Shown here: positions 54,174-63,606 of the stretch, in pieces
Position numbering within the stretch: the stretch's first letter is position 1
How the letters are laid out: each line of letters begins with the position of its first letter
Origin: an uncultured SAR116 cluster alpha proteobacterium
Lineage (GTDB): Bacteria > Pseudomonadota > Alphaproteobacteria > Puniceispirillales > Marisalimonadaceae
Length of the DNA: 64,000 nucleotides
NCBI GenBank assembly: GCA_902623995.1
Contig: CACNWE010000001.1
Coordinates: 1-64,000, forward strand
Direction of reading: 5' to 3'
The notes under the pieces: model-generated
Databases searched by the model: none
The model's input: only the letters and a program-made list of their open reading frames with translations
Told to the model about the DNA's origin: nothing
Translations under genes and position numbers: made by a program

Positions 54174-55676
54174 ATGAGTTATACTATAAGAAATTTAATT
54201 AATAATAACAAAGATGAAAATATTGCTATAACATCTGAAAACAATAATGTTATTAAGTACTCAGATATAAAAAAACACATCTTTGATATTTCTGGACAGT
54301 TAGCTAGCCAAGGAATTATGCCATTCGATAGAGCAGCGATAGTCCTACCAAACGGTCCGGAAATGGCAACTGCTTTTTTGTCAATATCTAGCTATATGTC
54401 ATCAGCTCCTTTAAACCCTTCATATAAATTAAAAGAATATGAATTTTACCTTCAAGATTTAATGCCTAAAATAGTTATTGTAGAAAAGGATAGTCAGAAT
54501 CCAGCAGTTGAAGCTGCAAAAAATCTAGGAATAGAAATATGTGAAATAAAAAAAATAGATAATGCGCCAGCTGGTATATTCAATTTATACGAAAAAACTG
54601 CAAATTTCGAACTTGCTACCGAAAATAATGAGGCTTTGGTTTTGCATACATCTGGGACAACCTCAAGACCAAAAGTTGTACCATTAACAAATAAAAATAT
54701 TTTTTCATCAGCAGTTAATATTTCAAATTCTCTTCAATTAAGCTCACAAGATCATTGTTATAACATTATGCCTCTTTTTCATATTCATGGTTTAATTGCG
54801 GTATTAAGTTCTTCGATTAATGCTGGGGCTTCTGTTTACGCCAGCACTGGCTTTAATGCACTTAAATTTTTAGAAACATCGAATAAAGAATCAATCACAT
54901 GGTATTCTGGTGTCCCAACAATGCATCAGGCTATTTTAATGCGTGCAAAAAAGAATCCAAAACTTGCCGAAGAACTTTCTTTAAGATTTATAAGATCTTC
55001 ATCTGCATCATTACCTCCAGCTGTTTTTGATGAACTAAAAAAAATATTCAAGACAACTGTAATTGAAGCTTACGGAATGACCGAAGCCACTCATCAAATG
55101 ACGTCAAATCCTATGCCTCCTGAAAAACAAAAAGCTGGCTTTGTTGGCAAACCAGCAGGACCTGAGGTTTGTATAATGGACGCACAAGGTAACAAACTTG
55201 ATAGTGGTGTGGATGGAGAAGTATGTATCCGCGGAGATAACGTGACTAATGGTTATGAAAATAATGAAGAGGCTAATAAAACTGCTTTTATCAATGGATG
55301 GTTTAGAACAGGAGATCAAGGTCATTTTGATGATGAGGGATATTTAAAAATTTCTGGAAGATTAAAGGAAATTATAAATAGAGGTGGAGAAAAAGTATCA
55401 CCTTTAGAAGTAGATAATACCTTAATGGAACACAAGGCTATTGAACAAGTTGTAACTTTTGCAGTTAAAGATAATTTACTTGGAGAGGCGATAGGCGTTG
55501 CAATTGTATTAAAGAGTGGAATTGATTGTAATGAAACAGATATTAAAAATTATGCCCGAAAACATCTTGCTGATTTTAAAATTCCAAAATATATACGTTT
55601 TTTAGAAGAAATACCAAAAGGAGCCACAGGTAAATTGCAAAGAATCGGACTTGCAGAAAAACTTGGTTTAGAATAG
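54174..55676 (+). CDS. AMP-forming acyl-CoA synthetase, oxalyl-CoA synthetase-like
   Basis: ANL-superfamily ligase that activates a carboxylate with ATP and transfers it to CoA. The P-loop is LHTSGTTSRPKVVPLT, the A5 motif IEAYGMTEATHQMTSNPMPP, A7 WFRTGDQG, A8 ISGRLKEIINRGGEKVSPLE and the acetylation-site lysine PKGATGKLQRI. The stretch from AYGMTEATHQM to KAGFVGKPAG resembles yeast Pcs60/plant AAE3 oxalyl-CoA synthetases, hence the tentative substrate. 500 residues fits. Followed 12 bases later by a ketopantoate-reductase-like gene. Confidence 0.86.
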   Translation: MSYTIRNLINNNKDENIAITSENNNVIKYSDIKKHIFDISGQLASQGIMPFDRAAIVLPNGPEMATAFLSISSYMSSAPLNPSYKLKEYEFYLQDLMPKIVIVEKDSQNPAVEAAKNLGIEICEIKKIDNAPAGIFNLYEKTANFELATENNEALVLHTSGTTSRPKVVPLTNKNIFSSAVNISNSLQLSSQDHCYNIMPLFHIHGLIAVLSSSINAGASVYASTGFNALKFLETSNKESITWYSGVPTMHQAILMRAKKNPKLAEELSLRFIRSSSASLPPAVFDELKKIFKTTVIEAYGMTEATHQMTSNPMPPEKQKAGFVGKPAGPEVCIMDAQGNKLDSGVDGEVCIRGDNVTNGYENNEEANKTAFINGWFRTGDQGHFDDEGYLKISGRLKEIINRGGEKVSPLEVDNTLMEHKAIEQVVTFAVKDNLLGEAIGVAIVLKSGIDCNETDIKNYARKHLADFKIPKYIRFLEEIPKGATGKLQRIGLAEKLGLE

Positions 55677-55688
55677 AGAAATGTTGAA

Positions 55689-56702
55689 ATGAATATTTGT
55701 GTATTTGGTGCAGGAGCTATTGGAGGATATATTGGATGCTCCTTAAGTAAAGCTGGAGCCAATGTTTCATTGATTGCTAGGGGACCCCATAAAGAAGCTA
55801 TAGAAAAAAATGGGTTAACCTTAATCACTGGAAATAGTTCAGATACTTTTAATTTGAAAGTAACAGAAAATCCAAAAGAGTTACAAACTCAAGATTATAT
55901 AATAATTGGTGTTAAAGCGCATGCTATAGCTGGTATTGTTGAAAATTTAAAACCACTTTTAAATAAAAATACATCTATTTTATCTGCAGTTAACGGAATA
56001 CCTTGGTGGTATTTTTACAAAGCAAACTCAAATACTATTTTAGAAAACACTCATATAGATTCTGTTGATCCTGACGGTATTATCTGGAAAAATATAAATC
56101 CAGAACGAGCACTAGGTTGTGTTGTTTATCCAGCATGCGAAATAGAAAAGCCAGGTGTTATAAAACATATAGAGGGAAATAGATTTAGCCTTGGAGAACC
56201 TAGTGGCATAAATACAGATAGATTAAAAATATTATCTGATCTTTTTATTAAAGGTGGTTTAAAAGCTCCACAAAAGAAAAATCTAAGAGATGAAATTTGG
56301 ATTAAATTATGGGGGAATTGTTCATTTAATCCTATAAGCGCAATTACAGGAGCTAGCTTGGATATAATTGGAAACGATCCAAGTTCAAGAAACTTAATCA
56401 AACAAATGATGCTAGAGTGTCAAAAAGTTGGACAGGCAGTTGGTGTTAGTTTTGGTGTTTCAATTGACAAAAGAATTGATGGAGCTTCTTCAATAATTGG
56501 ACATAAACCATCAACTAGACAAGATATTGAAATGAAAAGGCCTCTTGAAATAGATCCTATAATGAGTGCAATAATAGAAATTGGAAATAAACTCAATATT
56601 GCCACACCCATGTTAAAGCACATAAACAGTATTTTAAAACTAAAGGCAAATTATTTAGGTTTGTATAAAAGAAACGATCTTATAGAAAAATTAACAATCT
56701 AA
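55689..56702 (+). CDS. 2-dehydropantoate 2-reductase family protein (PanE/ApbA)
   Basis: NADPH-dependent ketoacid reductase family. The Rossmann motif is NICVFGAGAIGGYIGCSLSKAG, the mid-domain has VGVKAHA-like IIIGVKAHAI, the catalytic lysine and Asn region is EIWIKLWGNCSFNPISAIT, and the late motif is KPSTRQDIEMKRPLEIDPIM. 337 residues is on the long side for PanE and resembles alphaproteobacterial paralogues of uncertain substrate, so I do not assign panE. The 3' end overlaps the DUF1491 gene by 12 bases on the opposite strand. Confidence 0.84.
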   Translation: MNICVFGAGAIGGYIGCSLSKAGANVSLIARGPHKEAIEKNGLTLITGNSSDTFNLKVTENPKELQTQDYIIIGVKAHAIAGIVENLKPLLNKNTSILSAVNGIPWWYFYKANSNTILENTHIDSVDPDGIIWKNINPERALGCVVYPACEIEKPGVIKHIEGNRFSLGEPSGINTDRLKILSDLFIKGGLKAPQKKNLRDEIWIKLWGNCSFNPISAITGASLDIIGNDPSSRNLIKQMMLECQKVGQAVGVSFGVSIDKRIDGASSIIGHKPSTRQDIEMKRPLEIDPIMSAIIEIGNKLNIATPMLKHINSILKLKANYLGLYKRNDLIEKLTI

Positions 56703-57038
56703 ATTTTCAAATGCATTAAAACCTTTTCTATCCTCAATTTCTACGACCCAACAATCTCTATCTATTTCTATTTCTTTAGAAATTCTCTTATCAATATCTT
56801 GAGAAGTTATTTTTTTTAGAGGATATAAATCTATAAACTCAATAATTTCTTTATCATTATTTAAATCGAATTTAATATTTCGTGAAAAAAGTTTGGCAAA
56901 ACCGTCTAGAGTGTTAATTTTAACAAATATAGCACCAGCCTGCTCATCTCCTCTTTTAACGATATAAGCACTTGTTAAATTTTTCTCTGCAATTCTAATG
57001 CCTGCATTAATTATTGTTTCTGCTTTTAATTCATTCAT
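56691..57038 (-). CDS. DUF1491 family protein
   Basis: Small alphaproteobacterial protein of unknown function. Family features are the start INAGIRIAEKNLTSAYIVKR with GDEQAGAIFVKINTLDG, and the C-terminal DRDCWVVEIEDRKGF. 115 residues, no signal peptide or membrane segment. It lies 17 bases downstream of the DUF1674 gene on the same strand, so the two probably share a transcript. Confidence 0.82.
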   Translation of the reverse strand: MNELKAETIINAGIRIAEKNLTSAYIVKRGDEQAGAIFVKINTLDGFAKLFSRNIKFDLNNDKEIIEFIDLYPLKKITSQDIDKRISKEIEIDRDCWVVEIEDRKGFNAFENLDC

Positions 57039-57055
57039 ATTCTTTTATTTGAATA

Positions 57056-57220
57056 TTAAAAATCCGAGCACCTGCCGGCTTTTTCCCAATCTCCGTATCT
57101 TGTAGGTTCTGGGCCCTTTGGGCCACCCTGCTCTTTTGGAATATTTACATTTTCATTTAATTTATCTTTTGTATTATTTTGTTCTTTTTCTTCGTTTAAT
57201 TTTGTAGTTTTATTACTCAT
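57056..57220 (-). CDS. DUF1674 / SDHAF4-like succinate dehydrogenase assembly factor (54 residues)
   Basis: A 54-residue protein whose C-terminal half, GGPKGPEPTRYGDWEKAGRC followed by SDF, is the DUF1674 signature; the N-terminal half is a Lys/Glu/Asn-rich linker. The eukaryotic member SDHAF4/Sdh8 helps mature the flavinated succinate dehydrogenase subunit; the bacterial role is inferred by homology. Its place divergent from rsmB is conserved in Alphaproteobacteria. The higher GC of this core (57060-57135) against its surroundings reflects the conserved Gly/Pro/Arg codons. Confidence 0.9.
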   Translation of the reverse strand: MSNKTTKLNEEKEQNNTKDKLNENVNIPKEQGGPKGPEPTRYGDWEKAGRCSDF

Positions 57221-57299
57221 AATAATTTACTTTCTATAAATCTCATTTAGCAAATCACAGTATAATATTAATTTTTTTTATAAATACAAGGTAGTAGTT

Positions 57300-58676
57300 T
57301 TGATTGAACAAAAATCACTTAAATTTCAAAAATTAGCAAAAAACACGAGGTTAATTGCTTTAGAAATTTGGATTTTGATTTTTTATAAAAACAAAAATTT
57401 TGAAAAAACAATAGATAACTCCTTTGATTTTAATAAATTGGATAAAAGGGATAAATCCTTTGTATATCTTCTGATTAATTCATCTATGAGGAGACATAAA
57501 CAAGCACAAAGAATTTATATTAAATACGCAAAGCAAGGTATAGATCCAAGGAACAGATACTTGAATAGTATTTTGTTGATTGCAACTGTTCAACTAATTT
57601 GGCTAGAAATAGCACCTTATGCAGTCATAAATGAAGCCGTGTACCAAGCAAAATTATTCATTAGTGAGAAGCAATCTAGGCTAGTAAATGCGATTCTTAG
57701 AAAAATTAGTCAAAATAAAAAAGAATTTTCTCATATTATTTCAAATGAAGCTTCTAACTTACCAGAATGGCTTTTTAATAGTTGGAAATCCTTATACGGG
57801 AAAAAAAATGTTGACGAGATTGTTAAACTAGCAATGGATCCTCCTCCGCTTGATATTGTTATATCAACAAAAATAACTAAAAAAGAAAAAGAAATAATTA
57901 AATCAGAGTTAAATGGCGTAGAGATATTTCCTAATGTCCTAAGGTGCCCATTTAGTGGGAATGTAGAAGATTTACCTAGATTTAAAGACGGTATATGGTG
58001 GATACAGGACGCAGCATCTCAAATACCTTGCACTATATTATTAACAAAAATAAAAAAAAATTTTTTAAAATCAATACAATCTCTTAAAATAATTGATATG
58101 TGTTGCGCTCCTGGAGGTAAAACTGCACAACTGTTGGATAATGATTTGGTCATAGATTGTATTGAAAAAAATAAGAATAGATCCAGAATTTTTAAAAAAA
58201 ACATGGCTCGACTTAATTTTAATCCAAATTTAATTAATGTGAATGCAGAAGACTTTAATCCAGAATATAAGGCTGATGTTATTTTAATAGATGCACCATG
58301 TTCAGGAACTGGTACAGTTAGAAAAAATCCCGATATTTTTATAAGAAATGCTCCAAATAACTTAGATAACTTTGTATCAATACAAAATAAAATATTAGCT
58401 AATTCAGCAAAAATCCTAAAGAAAAATGGCCTTATCATGTACGTGACTTGCTCTCTTCAAAAAATCGAAGGAGAAAGAAGAATAGAAGATTTTTTAAAAA
58501 GTCATAAACAATTTTCAATAGTAAGTTTTAACTCTGAAGATTTTCCTAAAATCAATGATAGCATTACAAAAGAAGGATTTATTAGAATTCTACCTAATCA
58601 TTTTAATTTTAATTTTGAAAATGTTAGTAATGGATCTGACGGATTTTTTATAGCATTATTGAAAAAGGAAAAATAA
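57300..58676 (+). CDS. rsmB: 16S rRNA (cytosine(967)-C(5))-methyltransferase RsmB
   Basis: NusB-like N-terminal RNA-binding domain (about residues 1-140, VYLLINSSMRRHKQAQRI and AVINEAVYQAKLF) plus a RsmB/NOP methyltransferase domain. The AdoMet motif is IDMCCAPGGKTAQLL, motif IV is DAPCSGTGTVRKNPDIF, and the catalytic cysteine lies in YVTCSLQKIEGE. 458 residues is typical. The start is TTG with AAGGTAG about five bases upstream. First of an rsmB, heparinase-like, purH series. Confidence 0.93.
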   Translation: MIEQKSLKFQKLAKNTRLIALEIWILIFYKNKNFEKTIDNSFDFNKLDKRDKSFVYLLINSSMRRHKQAQRIYIKYAKQGIDPRNRYLNSILLIATVQLIWLEIAPYAVINEAVYQAKLFISEKQSRLVNAILRKISQNKKEFSHIISNEASNLPEWLFNSWKSLYGKKNVDEIVKLAMDPPPLDIVISTKITKKEKEIIKSELNGVEIFPNVLRCPFSGNVEDLPRFKDGIWWIQDAASQIPCTILLTKIKKNFLKSIQSLKIIDMCCAPGGKTAQLLDNDLVIDCIEKNKNRSRIFKKNMARLNFNPNLINVNAEDFNPEYKADVILIDAPCSGTGTVRKNPDIFIRNAPNNLDNFVSIQNKILANSAKILKKNGLIMYVTCSLQKIEGERRIEDFLKSHKQFSIVSFNSEDFPKINDSITKEGFIRILPNHFNFNFENVSNGSDGFFIALLKKEK

Positions 58677-58680
58677 TTTA

Positions 58681-60225
58681 ATGCATAAGTTAATAGATAT
58701 AATTACAAATAATTATTTTCTTAAACAAAAACTTAAAGTGACAATTCCTAAAACACCAGTAAGAAGACTGACTGATAACTGGCAGGGCTCAACTAAAAGT
58801 GGAAAAAGAATATTAAGTAACCCAGTTAATACAAAAACTATTCAGGATTTTAATAAATTCAATTTCATAAGAGATTTAAAATCAGAAGGAAGCATAAAAG
58901 CAAGATCGACTGCACGATCATTAGTGGAAAACTGGATCAACGAAGATTATAACCTCCGATCTCATGAATATAATTCTGTAATAATGGCAGAAAGAATTTC
59001 ATGTTGGAGCTTTAATTATTTTTGGTTTGCAGAGAGTGGTGGATTATATTTTCAAAAAAAAATTTTAAATTCTATTGCCTTACAATCTAAATTTCTTGAA
59101 TTAAAACTCGATCTATCAAACGACAACCTTGAAAAGATAATTATTATTAAAGGGATTTTAGTATCCAAGTCTATTTTATACGAAACGATAGATAATATTA
59201 ATCAATTATTAACTGTTATTAATGAAAAACTCGAAATCTTGACTAATACTGATGGTGGGCACATAAGCAGAAGTCCTGTTAAGCAATTAAATTTATTGAG
59301 ACATTTAATTGAGATAAGATCTATAATTGCGATTTTAAAAAATGTAGATGCTGATGGGTTGCATCAAAGAACAATAAAAATGGGAGAGTTTTGTAGAAGT
59401 TTTCAAATGCCTGATGAATATTTTTCATGGTTTCATGGTGGTTCCTTAATACGAAAAGAAATTATAAAGCAAACTTTAAATAGAATTGGATATAAAAATA
59501 GGATTTTTAGCCTTGCTGAAGAAACTGGGTTTTGTAGGTTGTCAAATATGAATTCTGTTTTATTTGTGGATATAGGACTCAATAAAAAAACAATTCATAA
59601 TACAAAAGCTAGCCTATTTGGTTTTGAATTTTTTTACAAAAAAGAAAAGATAATTTCCAACCTTGGAGAAATTAATAACTCAAAATATAAAAATATGAAA
59701 AATTCTCTTTCTTCTACTGCGGCTCATTCTAGCCTGAATATAGATGATAGAAATAATATAGACCTCAGTGGGAGAAGAATTACAAGAATATCAAATATCC
59801 AATTTGGAAAAACTAAAGATGGTAATTTATTAGATGTAACTCATTCAGGGTACGAAACAATCTTTGGCGTTCACCACAAAAGACAAATATACCTTTCTAA
59901 TAAAAAAAATGAAATTAGAGGAAGAGATGAAATTTTAAATATTGGTAATATTGGTTCAATTCCCAAAAACGCATATATTCGTTTTCATTTATATCCAGGG
60001 ATTGAACTCATAAAAACAAGAAGTGGTTCAATACTATTAAATCATCAAAAGGGTTATGTCTGGAAAATGAGCTCTAACAATAAAAATATAAGCATAGAAA
60101 ATTCAGTAATGTTTACTCCTAATGGCCCAAAGCCATGTAAAGAGCTCAGTATTATTTTAAACTTAGAAAAAATAAGAGCTTACAAAAGTATTTCTTGTAA
60201 TTGGGCATTTGAACTTCAAAAATAA
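58681..60225 (+). CDS. Heparinase II/III-like family protein
   Basis: Alphaproteobacterial protein with a helical toroid N-terminal domain (SARSLVENWINEDYNLRS-like region, then WSFNYFWFAESGG) and a C-terminal beta-sandwich of the heparinase II/III type (GFCRLSNMNSVLFVDIG, THSGYETIFGVHHKRQIYLS, GRDEILNIGN, FHLYPGIELIKTRSGSILL). No signal peptide is evident, so a cytoplasmic role, perhaps in envelope glycan metabolism, is possible; polysaccharide lyase activity is not established for this group. Starts 4 bases after rsmB, as in many relatives, with purH next. Confidence 0.84.
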   Translation: MHKLIDIITNNYFLKQKLKVTIPKTPVRRLTDNWQGSTKSGKRILSNPVNTKTIQDFNKFNFIRDLKSEGSIKARSTARSLVENWINEDYNLRSHEYNSVIMAERISCWSFNYFWFAESGGLYFQKKILNSIALQSKFLELKLDLSNDNLEKIIIIKGILVSKSILYETIDNINQLLTVINEKLEILTNTDGGHISRSPVKQLNLLRHLIEIRSIIAILKNVDADGLHQRTIKMGEFCRSFQMPDEYFSWFHGGSLIRKEIIKQTLNRIGYKNRIFSLAEETGFCRLSNMNSVLFVDIGLNKKTIHNTKASLFGFEFFYKKEKIISNLGEINNSKYKNMKNSLSSTAAHSSLNIDDRNNIDLSGRRITRISNIQFGKTKDGNLLDVTHSGYETIFGVHHKRQIYLSNKKNEIRGRDEILNIGNIGSIPKNAYIRFHLYPGIELIKTRSGSILLNHQKGYVWKMSSNNKNISIENSVMFTPNGPKPCKELSIILNLEKIRAYKSISCNWAFELQK

Positions 60226-60294
60226 TTTTTAGTTGACTTATCTCATGAAAAGAAATTATTTGAAAGTTATTCAACAAATTTAAAAAGTTTATAC

Positions 60295-61902
60295 ATGAAT
60301 AATAATAAAGAATTTTTATTTACAAAAGATATCAAAATCAAACGAGCTCTAATTTCAGTAACAGATAAACGTGATCTTGAAAAAATTGCTAAAGTTTTAG
60401 CAAAAAATAAAATAGAAATTCTCTCTACAGGAGGAACTGCTAAATATTTAAAACAAAAATCTATTCCTGTAAAAGAAGTATCAGATCAAACAAACTTTCC
60501 TGAAATTTTAGATGGAAGAGTTAAAACCTTAAATCCTAAAATACATGGTGCTATTCTTTTTAGAAGAGACGATCCTTCACACTTAGAACAAATTCAGAAA
60601 CATGATATTTACGAAATAAATCTCTTGATTATTAATTTATATAAATTTAGAGAGACGTTACAAAAAACATCTAAAAACAGAGATATAATAGAAAATATTG
60701 ATATTGGCGGACCAGCAATGATTAGAGCTGGAGCAAAAAATCATGAATTTGTAACAGTTGTTACAGATCCCAATGACTATCCAGAATTTATTTCACAAAT
60801 TGATAACAATGGAAAAGTTAAGTACTCATACAGAAAATATCTTGCCGCAAAGGCATTTAGATTAACTAACGAATACGATCACGCCATTTCAGATTGGTTA
60901 GAAGATAAAGAGACTATCTCATCAACTTTTCCTGAAAATTTGTCAATTAATTTAAATAAGTCATATGAAATGCGATACGGTGAAAACCCACATCAAAAAG
61001 CAGCACTTTATAAAACATCTGATAAAAGAAAAGGAATTACAAATAGTAAAAAACTTCAAGGCAAAGAACTTTCTTATAATAATGTAAATGACGCGGACGC
61101 TGCATTTGAGCTAATCTGTGAATTCAAAAAACCTGCTGTTGCCATAATTAAACATGCCAATCCTTGCGGAGTAGCAGAAAACGATGATCTTAATTCTGCT
61201 TGGGAAAAAGCACTTCAAACTGACCCTGTAAGTGCTTTTGGTGGCATAGTATCTATAAATAGAGAATTAACAAAAGATTTAGCTCTCAAAATGAAATCAC
61301 TTTTTTTAGAAGTCATTATTGCTCCCAGTGTTGACAGAGAAGCTTTAAAGATTTTCGCTGACAAGCCTAATGTTAGAATATTGACAACTAGTTCAATAGC
61401 ATCACCAGAGGATACAGGTTTATTATTTAAATCTATTTCTGGTGGGATGTTAGTGCAATCGCGTGACTATAAAGTTTTAAACAGTGACAACATTAAAATA
61501 GTAACAAAAAGGAAACCAACAAATAAAGAAATTGATGATTTGTTGTTTGCATGGAAAGTTGCAAAACATACAAAATCAAATGCTATTGTTTATGCAAAAA
61601 ATTTACAAACTGTAGGTATTGGAGCAGGTCAAATGAGTAGAATTGATTCCACTTCAATAGCTAACGAAAAAGCAAAAAAGGCTTCCAATTTAGCTAAATT
61701 GGAAACGTCAATGGCTTATAAATCCGTTGTAGCTAGTGATGCTTTTTTTCCGTTTGCTGATGGTTTGATTGCTACAGCAAACGCAGGTGTAACCGCTGTT
61801 ATTCAGCCAGGTGGATCTATTCGTGACAAAGAGGTGATTGAAGCAGCTGATGAAAGAAATATTGCGATGATTTTTACATCAATTAGACATTTTAGGCATT
61901 AA
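60295..61902 (+). CDS. purH: Bifunctional AICAR formyltransferase/IMP cyclohydrolase
   Basis: Last two steps of IMP synthesis. The N-terminal MGS-like IMP cyclohydrolase domain (about residues 12-160) has EILSTGGTAKYLKQKSIPV and GRVKTLNPKIHGAIL; the C-terminal AICAR transformylase has MRYGENPHQKAALYK, AIIKHANPCGVAEND and DPVSAFGGIVSINREL. The end, SDAFFPFADGLIATANAGVT with IQPGGSIRDKEVIEAADE, is intact. 535 residues is typical. The stop overlaps the convergent mutY by 4 bases. Confidence 0.96.
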   Translation: MNNNKEFLFTKDIKIKRALISVTDKRDLEKIAKVLAKNKIEILSTGGTAKYLKQKSIPVKEVSDQTNFPEILDGRVKTLNPKIHGAILFRRDDPSHLEQIQKHDIYEINLLIINLYKFRETLQKTSKNRDIIENIDIGGPAMIRAGAKNHEFVTVVTDPNDYPEFISQIDNNGKVKYSYRKYLAAKAFRLTNEYDHAISDWLEDKETISSTFPENLSINLNKSYEMRYGENPHQKAALYKTSDKRKGITNSKKLQGKELSYNNVNDADAAFELICEFKKPAVAIIKHANPCGVAENDDLNSAWEKALQTDPVSAFGGIVSINRELTKDLALKMKSLFLEVIIAPSVDREALKIFADKPNVRILTTSSIASPEDTGLLFKSISGGMLVQSRDYKVLNSDNIKIVTKRKPTNKEIDDLLFAWKVAKHTKSNAIVYAKNLQTVGIGAGQMSRIDSTSIANEKAKKASNLAKLETSMAYKSVVASDAFFPFADGLIATANAGVTAVIQPGGSIRDKEVIEAADERNIAMIFTSIRHFRH

Positions 61903-63014
61903 AAATCAAGAATCTCATTATTTTTTATAGCATTCAAGATTTTTTTGATTAAACTTGGGAGAGCTAAATCATTTATATTTGTTTTTTGTACAAATCTGTA
62001 AGAGCTTTTGCTTAAGTCATTAATCAATGCATTTTCATCATTTATTGTAGCAATTGCCATAGAGCAATCAAGTTTGAAATGAGTGAAAATGTGATTTAAA
62101 TTCTGATCTAATATCTTCCATTTCATACCTAAAAAATTAGGTTTTTTTTTATTAAATTTTGGAGATTTTTTAAATCTATTACTTTCTTCATACCAGCCTA
62201 TTGAGGGCAACACATCCATGTTGGCTAAAAGTCCACTACTCTTATTGGTTTCAAACAAAACAGCACCATCTTTATTCTGTAAATAGAAGAATAATCCATA
62301 CCGCTCTTCTTTTTCTTTTTTTGGAAGTTTTATTGGATATTGTTTAGCACTAGTTGTGCCACCGACGTCACAAATAGCTAACAAAGGACACATTTTACAT
62401 CTTGGTGACTTAGGAATACAAATTAATGAACCTAAATCCATTAAGGCTTGTGCATAATCTCCATGTCTGTTATCAGGAAGGTGTTTTTCAGCAATGTTTT
62501 TGATAAAAATCTTTGATTCCTTTATGGGTTTTTCAACCGCATAAAATCTTGAAAAAACTCTTTCAACATTTCCATCTATAACATTTGATTTTCTATCAAA
62601 TGCTATAGCCATAATGGCTGATGATGTATATTCTCCTATTCCAGGAAGGGCCATTAAAGAATTTTTATCTGTAGGGAAAAATCCATCATATTTATTAGAA
62701 ATTATTTTTGCTGTTTCATGCAAATTTTTAGCTCTACTATAATAGCCAAGTCCTGCCCAATATGAATTAATCTCATGTAATTCTGCTTTTGCAAGGGCAT
62801 TGATATTAGGCCATTTTCTAACAAACTTTAAAAAATATGGTATTACTGTTTTTACTACAGTTTGTTGCAACATAATTTCTGATAAATAAACAAAATAAGG
62901 ATTTGAAATCTCGCCTGGTGGTGCTCTCCAGGGTAAAATTCTTCTATTAAAGTCGTACCAAGATAACAATGAATTAGAAAAAGTATTGTAGTTATTTTTT
63001 TTTAACTGTGTCAT
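61899..63014 (-). CDS. mutY: A/G-specific adenine glycosylase MutY
   Basis: Removes adenine mispaired with 8-oxoguanine. The catalytic glutamate is in YLSEIMLQQTVVKTV; the helix-hairpin-helix is ALPGIGEYTSSAIMAIAFD with the catalytic Asp in VIDGNVERVFSRF. The iron-sulfur cysteines follow C-x6-C-x2-C-x5-C (CIPKSPRCKMCPLLAIC). The C-terminal NUDIX-like domain (from about 230) recognises 8-oxoG. 371 residues is typical. Divergent from the DciA-like gene with 56 bases between. Confidence 0.96.
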   Translation of the reverse strand: MTQLKKNNYNTFSNSLLSWYDFNRRILPWRAPPGEISNPYFVYLSEIMLQQTVVKTVIPYFLKFVRKWPNINALAKAELHEINSYWAGLGYYSRAKNLHETAKIISNKYDGFFPTDKNSLMALPGIGEYTSSAIMAIAFDRKSNVIDGNVERVFSRFYAVEKPIKESKIFIKNIAEKHLPDNRHGDYAQALMDLGSLICIPKSPRCKMCPLLAICDVGGTTSAKQYPIKLPKKEKEERYGLFFYLQNKDGAVLFETNKSSGLLANMDVLPSIGWYEESNRFKKSPKFNKKKPNFLGMKWKILDQNLNHIFTHFKLDCSMAIATINDENALINDLSKSSYRFVQKTNINDLALPSLIKKILNAIKNNEILDF

Positions 63015-63070
63015 AGAGTTTTATTATATAATAAAATCAAAAAAATTTAATTTAAAATAATTGTTAACAT

Positions 63071-63508
63071 ATGAAGTCTTTATTAAAAATCACAGAAAAT
63101 ATTGTTGAGAAAAATCTGAGTAGATTAGGATCTATTCAAACTCATATATTTTTCAATTGGACACATATTGCAGGTCAATATGCAGATATAACAATTCCAC
63201 ATAAAATAAAATTTGGTAGAAAAAAAAATATCGATGGCCAAATTTCAATCAAAGTCCAAAATGGCTTCGGACTTGAAGTTCAATACGCAATTCCATTTCT
63301 ATTGGATCAAATTAATGCTCGATTCGGGTTTAAAGCGATATCAAAAATCAAAATTATTCAAGCTGACATTCAGAATAACTTTGAAATTAAAAAAGATCCT
63401 ATTAAACGTACTTTGGAAAATACTCTAGAAAATTTGGAGTCTAACATACTTCCAGACAGCGAACTGAAATTAGCAATGCAAAAATTTGAGATTTCTAGAA
63501 AAAAATAG
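63071..63508 (+). CDS. DUF721/DciA-like protein
   Basis: DUF721 family; the family includes DciA, the loader of the replicative helicase DnaB in bacteria without DnaC. The core is residues 20-100 (FFNWTHIAGQYADITIPHKI, then SIKVQNGFGLEVQYAIPFLL and ARFGFKAISKIKIIQ). 145 residues fits. The mutY-DUF721-dsbA order recurs in Alphaproteobacteria. DciA function is inferred by family only. Confidence 0.85.
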   Translation: MKSLLKITENIVEKNLSRLGSIQTHIFFNWTHIAGQYADITIPHKIKFGRKKNIDGQISIKVQNGFGLEVQYAIPFLLDQINARFGFKAISKIKIIQADIQNNFEIKKDPIKRTLENTLENLESNILPDSELKLAMQKFEISRKK

Positions 63509-63606
63509 TTGCATTTTATAAAATCTTGTTCTTTGTACATTAATCTTAGTATATAAGATTATTATTATTTGAAATTTTAAATGAGCGAAAAAATTTGGGG
63601 AAAAAT

